Shown one piece after another: positions 54,959 to 64,000 of a DNA stretch of 64,000 bases. The notes under the pieces were generated by a model. The model was not told the DNA's origin. It did no database searches and saw only the letters and a list, made by a program, of their open reading frames with translations. The translations under genes and the position numbers were made by a program. Where the stretch lies: positions 266,983,574 to 267,047,573 of the forward strand of contig NC_081407.1 of assembly GCF_030272615.1 (NCBI RefSeq). The letters run 5' to 3'. The DNA is from Cryptomeria japonica (taxonomy: Eukaryota; Streptophyta; Pinopsida; Cupressales; Cupressaceae). How positions within the stretch are numbered: position 1 is the first letter of the stretch; every line of letters starts with the position of its first letter.

Positions 54959-56253
54959 TAAAGGGTAAAATTCAAGATTTGATTGATAATAATACTATCT
55001 CTGTTTCTGGTGTGAATGATAAAGGCAACACATCTGTAGCTCCTCCTAACCAAAATCTTCAGATTTTTACTGATCCATTACCTTCTCATACCTCTAATGC
55101 GATTGATACTAATGATTCCTCTGTCTCACCTGATGATCTTGTGTCTATGACTCCGAATGTGATTAACTTTGTAGAGCAGCAGAAAATCCCTAAAGAACCT
55201 TCCATCACCTTTGATTCTAGTGAAACTATCAGGGCACCTGATGGTCCTTTATATATAGTTGCAAAAGTCAAGAATACACCTTGCCGTGGAGTGCTTATTG
55301 ATCCTTCTTGTATGGTTAATATCATTACTGAAGAATTTCTTTTTACTTTGCAATTGAATCAAGTGATCTATGATGAAACAAATGTGGTTGTGAAACTATT
55401 TGATGCATTTTCTTCTCCTGCAATTGGTTCTATTACATTACCTATTGAGGTCCATAACAAATCCCTTGATGTGGACTTTGCTATTATTCCATCATCTGAA
55501 CAATTTCGTGTGAAGCTAGGCTATCCTTGGCTATCTTCCATGAAAGCTATTGCTTCTCCTATTCACAAGTGTTTGAAATTTCCCCATAATGGTGAAGTTG
55601 TTACTGTCAATCATAGTCTCTTTAAACCAACTGAAAGAACTTCTAGCATTCCTATTGATTATTTTTGGCCTAAACAATTCCAATCTCTTCCTCCGCGAAG
55701 TGATCATCTTTTCAAATCTTATCAAAAGTGGAAAAAAGATATGATCCTATCTCTAAGTGAACCTAGAACACCCAAACTTGACATTCCTATCATTCTTGAG
55801 AAGGAAGTTCTTCCCTTGAAAGATAAAACTAATGTCTTTCCTCAAGAAGATTCCCAACCCATTCCTATGAATGTGATTAGGGATATATCTAATAAACTTC
55901 CTAAAAGTAGACCTATCCCTCCTCGTCATGATGGACTTGGTCTCCTTCCTAAACCAAGTATTCCTCCCTTATATGGAGCAGTTCCTCCTCCTTCCTCTTA
56001 TGGAGAGAAGAGACCTTCCTCTTCTCCTATTGTTCAACCTAAGAGACCACAACCTAAACACCCAAGTGATAAGGATGAGAATATTCCTCCTCCTCAATCT
56101 TCTCAACTTCCTACTAAGACTAGACGAAATCGTTCTGCACGTGAACGCCGACGAAAGCGTCGTCTTAGAGCTCAGGCAGCTGCTTCTCAAACTTTGCAAC
56201 CCAAAAACACCTTCAGCCAGTATTATTCCATTTTCTCCTCAGCCGACGATTGA
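54959..56253 (+). CDS. Element F retropepsin-like region and Pro/Arg-rich tail
   Basis: In the shifted frame the gag continues as KGKIQDLIDNNTISV. A protease-like fold follows: RGVLIDPSCMVNIITEEF (about 55290, D-P-S where the family has D-x-G), then KLGYPWLSSMKAIASPIHKC and LKFPHNGEVV. After this come a proline-rich segment and a strongly basic RRNRSARERRRKRRLR cluster, possibly a nuclear or nucleic-acid-binding tail. No reverse transcriptase follows. Confidence 0.8.
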
Positions 56254-56653
56254 GCCGAAATCTCCTAAACATAAGATGCATGATGGCCTTGATCCTGTGC
56301 GAGTTAAAGATCCTATTTTTATAAATCTTGATGATGATATAGATGAAAATGTTATTCATGATGAAAATGTTACTCCTATTCATTCTGACAGTGAATATGA
56401 ATATGTTAATGTTGATAACCATTTATCTAACGAATTTTCTAAAGCACTTATCCTAGCTCCTAGACAAGAACAACGTGGCTCGGAACATGAACATAGCCCT
56501 TGTTTGGATCTTGTGATAGCTCCATCTGCTGTGTTGGATGTTCCTCCTCTAGCGTGTTTCCTGCGTTCCCGAAATATTGATCAGCAAGATCGGGGGGTAG
56601 ATGACGTGCTAGACTACTTCATTAGCATAGCAGACTCTCTCCTCCTCTCTTGA
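56200..56653 (+). pseudogene. Element F acidic C-terminal domain after a frameshift
   Basis: In the next frame, from PTIEPKSPKHKMHDGLDPVR, reading continues as an acidic protein (INLDDDIDENVIHDENV, SDSEYEYVNVDN) to a TGA at 56651. One frameshift near 56200 would join it to the protease frame. No known domain. It is notable that element C, also non-autonomous, has an acidic segment in the equivalent place. Confidence 0.6.
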
Positions 56654-57368
56654 TCTCTTTTGTTACTTCTTCTATGTGTTATTCTCATTCTTCTATTCGT
56701 TGTCCTTAGTTTTGTCTACTTGAGGACGATGCAAAACATTGAGATCTCTTTTGGTCTCTCCATGTTGACTCAAAAGACACGTGTTCCCTTCTTCTAGGTA
56801 ACCTTCCTTGATTGGGGAATGAAGAACAATTATGCATACATACATATGATATACATGAATTATCATACAGCATACTGACCCCGAGGAAAGCGAAGTCACC
56901 TCGTGCTTTGTGTTTTGTGTCTATTATCCTTGGGCTTATCTCACACTTGGGGGCTAAATCCTTGTGATAACGTGCTCCTTTTCCTTTCTCATTTCTTATA
57001 TGTATCACTACCTTAAAGCAATCACCCCCGGTGAGGCGTGTGCGATTGCTTTAACGTAGGGGGGCATACATCCCGTTCATATCTTTTCAAGATACTCGAA
57101 AATTTCTTGACAAATTTAGCTTTGCCTTGAAAATTTTTGATATCTTTCTTGCATGACTCATAGTGAGGGAACCTTACTACTGACAGTCATGGTTCTCCCT
57201 CGTGATCTTCCCTTTTACTTTGTCAATCGAAGTCGTAAGATCCTTAGTCCACTGGGGGCTTGGTGTATCTTGCCTCCTTGACGTGGTGAAAGTTTTTCAA
57301 TGTTGTTTCCTTGTACTTTACCGAAAGTATGAGCGTACGCTTATACTCCAGCTAAAGTGGGGGCTAAA
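56654..57368 (+). other. Element F 3' untranslated region and polypurine tract
   Basis: No coding sequence. A second purine-rich run GTAGGGGGGCATACA is at about 57057. The tract AAAGTGGGGGCTAAA (57354-57368) directly precedes the 3' LTR. GGGGGCTAAAT and GGGGGCTTGG words recur at 56949 and 57264. Confidence 0.8.
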
Positions 57369-58575
57369 TGTAGCGTCCTAAAATTGCGACACTTGCAATT
57401 TCGACTGCATTTGGGTCTTCACAATGGCGGCGCAACGTTGAACCTGAATGGAGACCCCGAAACCTGTTTACAACACCAAAAACTGCATTTTCTGCACCCT
57501 GGCCTGATCCCTCCTTGCACCCTACTGTCCCGGGAGGTGGGACCATGGCGCCCAGCGCCCTGGTCCCTGGCCCTATTTTGGGCCCGGTCTCTTTTGGGCA
57601 TCGGGTCTTTAAGTTTGCAATTCGGGAAATAATGTTTCTTGGTCGGCCTAAGGTCGGGAAAATCAGTCTATCAGCCCTAATTGACAAGTATATAAACTAC
57701 ATTTCCCCTCCCATTTGAGGGAGGTAAGAAAGAGGAAGACATATATGTGCAAAAGGCGGAAGCGATATTCGAACATTCAAACATTCAAGCATTCAAGCAT
57801 TCCTTCAAGCAATTGAGCATTCTAAGTCTCCATTCAAGGCTAAGTGTTGCATTCAAGACAAGGATTCAACCATTGAAGAGGAGATCACATACAACATACA
57901 ACATACTACATACATTACACTTCGCATGTAAGAATACAAACATTCTTACAACAAGGTATCAGTACTTGTTTACATTACAAACATTTACATTTACAACATT
58001 CTCATTTCTTGGTTAATTCCAAAACCGGGGTTTGACCTAAAGGCAAACCCCTCATCCCTAACCCCCCAATCGTCCTCTCTTTTCTGTGTGTAGGTTGCAG
58101 GTACGCGGCTGTAATTGAAGATCTGGAATCCTTGTGCAGAGACGAACAGATCCCCCTTCGTTTCGCGGATTTTTCGGAGGACTGTGTGCACGCCAGGCGC
58201 CATCGTCCCGTCAACTTTCGCTCAAATTTGCAGAACAGCACCGTCTCGACATTTTACTGCTAATTCCAGGTCCGCAGCTTCATCCCATATCCCTATCTCT
58301 GTTTATAAGCGAATCTTTCCTACTTTACATGCATTCCTAGTTCAATCTTTCTATCTACATTCTTTACAAAAGAGGGTATCCTTGATGTCACAACCCTTGA
58401 AACTCATTTAGAATCCAATCTTGCATTGTGTGGGATTGGATCTTGTGGGTTTCAACCCCTCTTTTGAATGTAAAGTCTCTCCTAAGTGAAAACCATCAAC
58501 CCTAGTGACTCTCCCTTCTCTCTCCTTGGAGTTGGGGAGGGGAGAACGACTAGGGTTCGATTTTTCCACTTTACA
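57369..58575 (+). repeat. Element F 3' LTR
   Basis: Starts TGTAGCGTCCTAAAATTGC and ends CCACTTTACA. TATATAAA at 57689-57696. Confidence 0.95.
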
Positions 58576-59720
58576 GTTTCATTCTTGAAATTCGCTCATC
58601 TAGGTGGATTAGTGAAGTTCACTCGACTAGGTGGATTCATGAAGTTTGCTCAAATGTTGCTCAAGGTGAAGTTCGCTCATCTCCCACCAAACATGAATTT
58701 CGCTCATATACCTCACTTTGTGAAGTTCTCTTATGCACCTTCAAATATGAAGTTCGCTCATATGCTTTCAAACATGAAGTTTGATTCTTTCACCAAGCAC
58801 ATGAATTTAAATGCTATCATCAATCACATGAAGTGACTCTTGAACTTCACCTTTGATCTTGCTCTTAAAACCACCTTTTCCTTAGCTTGTGAAGTTTGCT
58901 GCCATGTTGCTAAAGGTGAAATTCGCTCATCAATGCTGATTCTTGAAGCGTCACTCATGTATGTCAAAACGTGAAGTTCACTCATCCCCCCTCAAACATG
59001 AAGTCGCTCATATACCTTGAAACATGAAGTCGCTCTTGTATGCTAATTTGTGAAGTTCGGTCATATAGTTGAGTTTGTGAAGTTCACTCATCTCCCTTGA
59101 ATCTTGAAGTTCACTCATGTGCCTCTAAACAGGAAGTGAATTTCAAACAGAAACAAACTTTCCTCTCAATCACTTCATTGCTACATCAACTCAATCCTTA
59201 GGTTTTTTAGGTCTTCATTCACAAAAACATGTCAAATTTTCCTCATGAATGCAAAATTTGCTCCTATCACAGAGCACATGAAGTAAAATTCACTCCAAAG
59301 GCTAAGCTTATGAAGTGGACTCAAAATCAAGACTAAACTCTCCTTTGCTCACTTTCACTTACTCTCTCAACTTTAATACATGACAACATGCTCAACATGA
59401 GGTCTTAGGATGAGTTTTCGCTCTATGGGACAAGTGCAAGAAGCTCGCTACATAAGGGGTGCACATGAAGTGAAGTTCGCTCCTCAAGAGGAGCACTTGA
59501 AGTGACCCTCTAACTAGCAATCCTTCTTCACTCCTGATTGAACTCATGATGGGCTTTACTCCCATGATATCAAGTCATTACTAAAGGCTAACAAACTCAC
59601 TTACTTCACACTCATACAAGGCTTTTAGGGAAAAATTCGCTATCATACCTCCAAACATGAAGTTCGCTTCTGAGGGTATGCACATGAAGTGAAGGTTCTA
59701 ACTTAATCATTTCACACCTC
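58576..59720. repeat. Minisatellite with core GAAGTTCGCTCA, right part
   Basis: GTTTC (58576-58580) is the right target duplication of F. After it the same degenerate units continue to about 59690, increasingly diverged. Confidence 0.88.
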
Positions 59721-59875
59721 ACACAAGGATATCCACCTGACTCCTGGCTTTTTTACCACCTATACCCCTCTAATGCAAAGGCTAATAGCTAAGGACTCTT
59801 AACACTATCTTAGAAAGCAAGAAAAAACTGGGGGTCCCCATTTGCGATGGGGCGATGTGTGAATACCTCACAACA

Positions 59876-61090
59876 CAACCCCACAAGCTGCAAATAGTAC
59901 AAACATTACACCAACTGTCCAGATCTGAGGGAAAACTCTTCTTACAAATCCCCCTCAGACTCACACCTGACGTCTCCCTGTTACCTTGTGATGGTTCACT
60001 GGTGATGGTGCAAGATAAATTTTGATCCCAACTAAAATAATTTGTTGTCTAATACCAACTAGCCAAAGCTATATATTACTTATTAGCTTAACTTTTGACG
60101 AATAATCGAACCCCATAATTTCTTGAATGAAGTTGACTCACCTCCATAAAAATAAAAAATAAAAAATAAAAAATAATAGGAATCAAGCAAAAATAGAAAT
60201 GACTAGAAATGCTAGCAACTAATCACTATTGCGAACTACCAAATAAGGTATGCACTGTAACTACAATAAAACCATATTGCTGAAGGACAAACAAAAAAGG
60301 TCCCAAAAACAACTTGTTGCTTCAACCCCTTTAAAAAAATTCAAGTTTTTAAATATAAACGGATTCTAAACGTAAATGAAAATTTAATGGCATTTAAACA
60401 AAATTAGGTTAAATAAGGATCTAAAGATAACAATAGTAGTTAAAATAGAATCAGAACTCATCCATGAATAAAAATTGAATCTAGAAGATCCAAAGAGAGA
60501 AATGGAGGGTGATCCAAAGCAAGAGCATCAAACTAGAGACAAGAAGCCTAGGTGATAATTTACAATATAAATTTTGTGAAAAAAAAGGCATTAAAAATTC
60601 AATTATATGACTCAAATCAACAAAATCTAAAACATGGCATATGGCCTGAAATTCAATATCAATAATTTTTCCAGCAGGAAACATTCATGCTTGCTATCTT
60701 TGACTGACTAATCATGCAATGGTCAAACTTGCGCTGTGAACAAATTGAAAGAATTTACATTGAAAAATCCTTCACAAACAACAAGAATAATTACCTTCTA
60801 ATACACTACTAAAAGGAAAAGACACAACCTTTATGAACTAAAATTAGAGAAGAAAATTAATCTTTTGGAAAACTATTTAACCATACAAATAATGTTTCAT
60901 GAACTGAATTTTTTTTAAATACTGAAAGAATAGAACATAAAGATTTGCACCCAATGTTCAAGGAACCTCTCAAACGAGTCATTTTTCTCCCACAGAGAAA
61001 ATTGCTCGTCATAGATAAAGAAATTCTTACAAGTAATATGGCAATGGAATGGAAAATTTGTGAAAAGAAAAACAGAAAGGGAATACAAAC
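59876..61090. other. Unassigned sequence, possibly intronic
   Basis: Outside the E LTR. An (AAAAAT)n-like run lies at 60146-60176. Minus-strand frames (60481-60684, 60857-61156) are shadows or intron text; a good acceptor CTTTTCCTTTTAG near 60815 leads into an immediate stop. No feature supported. Confidence 0.45.
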
Positions 61091-61210
61091 CTTTACAACC
61101 CCAACAAAGTTCAAGAGGTCAATATCAAGTTGGACCCCTTCTATTGGTTTCTCCAAGCTAATCAGCTTCCTTGTCCTGGTATATTTACTTCCCTGACTAA
61201 TTAATTTTAC
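61091..61210 (-). CDS. Putative host gene exon (40 codons)
   Basis: Minus strand, exactly 120 bp between acceptor ACTTTTGTAG and donor GTAAAG|GTTTGT, open in phase 0 throughout. It reads VKLISQGSKYTRTRKLISLE, then KPIEGVQLDIDLLNFVGVVK. Text and composition are those of a normal soluble protein, unlike the retroelements. It ends in phase 0, and the exon at 29016-29115 on the same strand starts in phase 0, so the two could be neighbours in one gene across about 32 kb. The family was not recognised. Confidence 0.55.
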
Positions 61211-61529
61211 CTACAAAAGTAAGAGAAAAAATATCATATTAGAACACTTTGTGATTGCAAATTGACATTTTAAAATCTCTAGGACAACCTCTACTAACAG
61301 TCACTTCAATCAAGAAAATAAGGGCATTGACCCAAGATAAAAAAGTTACTAGAACCACTATTGATGCTATGTTTAAATAAAACCACTCATATGGTTGATG
61401 ATGAGGACATGTGCAATGAGTATACCACTGATCTACTTTGTTAAAATACAAGGTGTATTTTTTATCAAATTTCTCACACTTAAACCTTTGAAGAACACTA
61501 TTAAAAAATGTGGATTTTTTAGTCTTCTT

Positions 61530-61935
61530 AGTCTGGAGATGCTTTATGTTGTCTATAATGTGCCCTTTTGTAAATGCCCTAGTTCTTACCGTAAAATCAC
61601 AAATTACTTTCAAATAAGAGATGTAAGATGGTTAGTGGTATATTAGATCTTGATTGAGACCCCTCAATCGTGTTCAATACAAGATCAATCTTTCCTTCTA
61701 GGGTTAGAAACATTATCTTAATCATCATTGTAGTTTACATAATGTGCATGCGGATTCCCTTCAGGCTTAACCCAATGACCCATCCACGCTATGAAGCCCA
61801 TGGGAGATCATACAAGGTGCCTTGAGCCTATCCATCAAGTTCAGGGGCACAGAACTATATCCATCTGGCCTTCCAACTTAACCCAAGGACCGCCAGGCTA
61901 CTTGCTTTCCTTATATGCCCACATCTGCCCTCCAT
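61530..61935 (-). repeat. Dispersed repeat, minus copy of a pair (partner 558-1090)
   Basis: Reverse complement matches 558-1090 over most of its length, with only one unit of the 37 bp minisatellite. Confidence 0.7.
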
Positions 61936-61965
61936 TGCAGAACGGTAGATTGCATGAAAGCTTGT

Positions 61966-61988
61966 ATATATATATATATATATATATA
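61966..61988. repeat. (TA)n microsatellite
   Basis: About eleven TA repeats. Confidence 0.95.
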
Positions 61989-63154
61989 ACATTATGAGGG
62001 ACACAGCATAATGAAGATTATATATACATCATGCCCAGCTCTTTGTGATTAACAAAGACTGCTGACTATTCTTAATATCTCTCCAGTCAGATCTGTCTTT
62101 TATATCTGATATCTTTTTATTCTCTGCTGTTTGATTCATGATCCTTATGCCAACCTGGATCTGCCTTATACCCTTCTATCCCAATGAGGGGTTACATCTT
62201 TGTCCTATGTACACACTCTCCTCCAAGGTTGCGTCTCTTCACAACTATCCTGTGCCTCTTACTAATGAACTGCGGTTGTTAACTATCGAGTTGCTATCTT
62301 AATCACAATGGAGATCATGACTTCTTTAAGGTGAGATCATAGTATTAATAATAACAAGATTGCTATCTTATTACCGATCAAAAAAAAGATTGCTATCTTA
62401 TAATAAGATCATTCCCTTAACAAAAATTATATATGCTTTGTAAAGTGACTGCTGTGTATAAATCAGCCCAGGAAAATTGCTTTGTGCACTGATTTGTTGA
62501 GACTCAAGGTTAGTCGATCAAGGGGAAAGAATATTAAGAATGCTTAAGTCCTTAACTGACGACCTACAACCTTAGAAGAAAATCGTGAAGTCTTATTAAT
62601 AAGACAATTTTCTGAATATCTATATCTAAACCCATCCTAAGGATGATGTGGAGAATGTTATTAAGGTAGGGGCATGACACTGTCACTTCTCCACTACTAT
62701 TTTTGTTGAATGTACTGTCCGAATTCATAACACTAACATAATTCCATTTTAATAACCTTCAATATTTATCTAATAATTGCCCTGAATAACTGATCCTATC
62801 GTCCCTACAATGGTGAGGGGTGCTATGCATGGAAATAAAAGACCTTACATGCCATGAAGCTTTTGTTAAGGATTTGGTATTGAACAATGTATATGCTCAC
62901 TCCTAACATCAGCCAGATTGGCTGTGGATTTGTGTATCCTCTTGCTTGGCCTTCGCCTTATATCCTACTGACTTTATATTTGTGAGAAGACAAGCCACAA
63001 TTCTTTGAGTCTGAATAAAAATTTGGTTGCACATATTAGTGCCTTAGGATTAATCTGATTAAAAGATTTTATCTCCTTCACAATGCCTCCTTGCCTTCTT
63101 GCTTCTCCTCCAAGTAAGAGGGGCAATCTGCTATAAAAAATTTAAGTGGCTAGT
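61989..63154. other. Unassigned sequence
   Basis: No gene or LTR end could be supported. The word GATTGCTATCTTAT is repeated near 62350-62400 in a small local duplication. Confidence 0.45.
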
Positions 63155-64000
63155 GTTGGATCAAAGAGCACACAGAAATTGAAGAATTATGCCATGAAAA
63201 GCAGAATAACACCAATAACAAAATTATATTCTGCTGGAATCAACTAGAGAATGATTACAAATATGGCTTATAAAACTATTGTCTAACTCCATTTCTCAAC
63301 CACCCAACAACTACCTTACTAACTACCCATTACATAACAAACATTAACATAAATCTAATATACTAACACATATAGGAACATATAGAACTAAACTACTAAC
63401 AAACAAAATTTTGGACCATAAGGACCACAAAAACCAAAAACCTCTCCAAAAGAGGAAAACAAATGATCCGGTGCATCTATACATCTAACTCACCTTCCAC
63501 TCTATAAACTCAATCTCCTCTCTCCATGTACTGACCAACTTGTGTTAAAACCTACATGCATCCTCTGAATCCCTAACTCTTTACTTCGCATTCCTGTGAG
63601 AGCAACACCTAAAAGTCGCATACCTCCAGTGCCCTATGCCACTACCTTGTACCATCTAAATATTAATTGCCTCTTCCTAACTCTACCTAAATCCATACCA
63701 CATGCAATATGAGCAATTTGTGTCCTTTTTCCCCTTACAATAGCCATGGGCCACAACCCTTTAGGGCACCCAAAACCAATGGCCGACTACTTGACCATAC
63801 ACACACATTAGTTGACTACCTACATATGCAACACCTGTCAAAGGTAAAAGCACTTGCTAAATGATCATGAAGACCAATCCCCCCTCCCCGCCCCCCCATC
63901 ATTTGAAAGGCAGGAAATAGAACACAACCCCACAAAAGTACTGTCATCAAAAATCAAAAAGAAAAGAGCAAACCAAAAATAGGAACAACATACTAGAAAC
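63155..64000 (-). other. Possible LTR end at the right edge of the window
   Basis: TGTTGGATCAAAGAGC at about 63155 resembles the reverse complement of an LTR terminus (GATCCAACA), as in copia element C. The following AC-rich sequence is non-coding and the window ends before a second LTR or internal region could be seen. This is only a suggestion. Confidence 0.25.

Larger units (their letters stand above)
50801..58575 (+). mobile_element. Element F: non-autonomous Ty3/gypsy-like retrotransposon
   Basis: A 7,775 bp element with LTRs of 1,208 and 1,207 bp, a primer site, a polypurine tract and a perfect GTTTC duplication. It encodes gag and a retropepsin-like region plus a C-terminal extension, but no reverse transcriptase, RNase H or integrase. 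About 25 differences between LTRs by eye (roughly 2 percent), mostly transitions. It inserted into the minisatellite of the E LTR. Confidence 0.95.
48175..59875 (-). repeat. Element E 5' LTR, about 3.9 kb, split by element F
   Basis: Minus strand. It starts at 59875 with TGTTGTGAGGTATTCACACA and the CCCCAT/ATGGGG palindrome, and ends at 48175 with CACATCAATA next to the primer site. Removing element F and one GTTTC leaves about 3,920 bp. In order: terminus, GAAGTTCGCTCA minisatellite, a short decayed coding-like zone (49485-49730), a TATAAAAGG box (plus 49045-49053), AAACCCTAATTAGGG, and the same end blocks as G2. This is the main evidence that family G termini bound one single LTR. Confidence 0.65.

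Noticed and set aside
60801-60820. Small exon after the acceptor CTTTTCCTTTTAG
   Set aside because: The reading starts with a stop in the phase required by the exon at 61091.
61239-61613. 124-codon minus-strand frame
   Set aside because: It overlaps the dispersed repeat, has no domain, and is probably intronic or repeat sequence.
558-61935. Terminal inverted repeats of one 61 kb DNA transposon
   Set aside because: The arms are diverged, unequal in minisatellite content, lack target duplications, and many independent elements lie between them.
1-64000. tRNA, rRNA, snoRNA or microRNA genes
   Set aside because: No cloverleaf with internal promoter boxes or known RNA signature was recognised; the stem-loops seen are within retroelements.

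Overview
The window looks like nuclear DNA of a seed plant with a large, repeat-rich genome, possibly a gymnosperm. The evidence is AT-rich intergenic DNA, degenerate Ty1/copia and Ty3/gypsy retrotransposons, a plant-type LINE, non-autonomous LTR elements and solo LTRs, and almost no host coding sequence. The species cannot be fixed from the sequence. No tRNA, rRNA or CRISPR was seen.

Left part (1-8 kb): tandem duplications, two LTR-like segments with TATAATGTCCCC-type ends, an inverted LTR fragment, a CT/GT microsatellite and a doubtful pseudogene. From 8.1 to 27.4 kb there is one nested cluster. A minus-strand LINE (8110-8925, 14832-15074, 27275-27420) is split by copia element A (8926-14831, plus) and copia element B (15075-27269, minus, target duplication CAACT). 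The left LTR of B is itself split by element C (15567-20725, plus). C is a young non-autonomous copia element with a gag, a protease start and a long acidic reading frame but no integrase, reverse transcriptase or RNase H.

From 28.2 to 29.1 kb, three minus-strand exons with consistent splice sites and phases look like a real host gene. A fourth phase-compatible exon lies at 61091-61210. If it belongs to the same gene, nearly all of the retroelements from 29 to 61 kb sit in one intron of about 32 kb. A solo copia LTR (29251-30020, target duplication ATCAA) lies in that interval.

From 32 to 60 kb a second nest is built from an unusual LTR family (G/E), whose LTRs begin TGTTGTGA and end CACATCA(A/G)(C/T)A. 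One plus copy (34631-40132) carries an unrecognised reading frame of about 1,060 codons inside what appears to be a single LTR. A minus copy has an LTR of about 3.9 kb (48175-59875). Ty3/gypsy element D (40347-46492, duplication ATCTG) and non-autonomous gypsy-like element F (50801-58575, duplication GTTTC) are inserted into this family.

The most unusual signals are: arrays of stem-loops with conserved loops but different stems in the 3' leaders of copia elements A and B; a chain of long stem-loops in the LTR of A, one with a compensatory base pair change between its two LTRs; the LTR-internal reading frame of family G; and the host exons around a possible giant intron.
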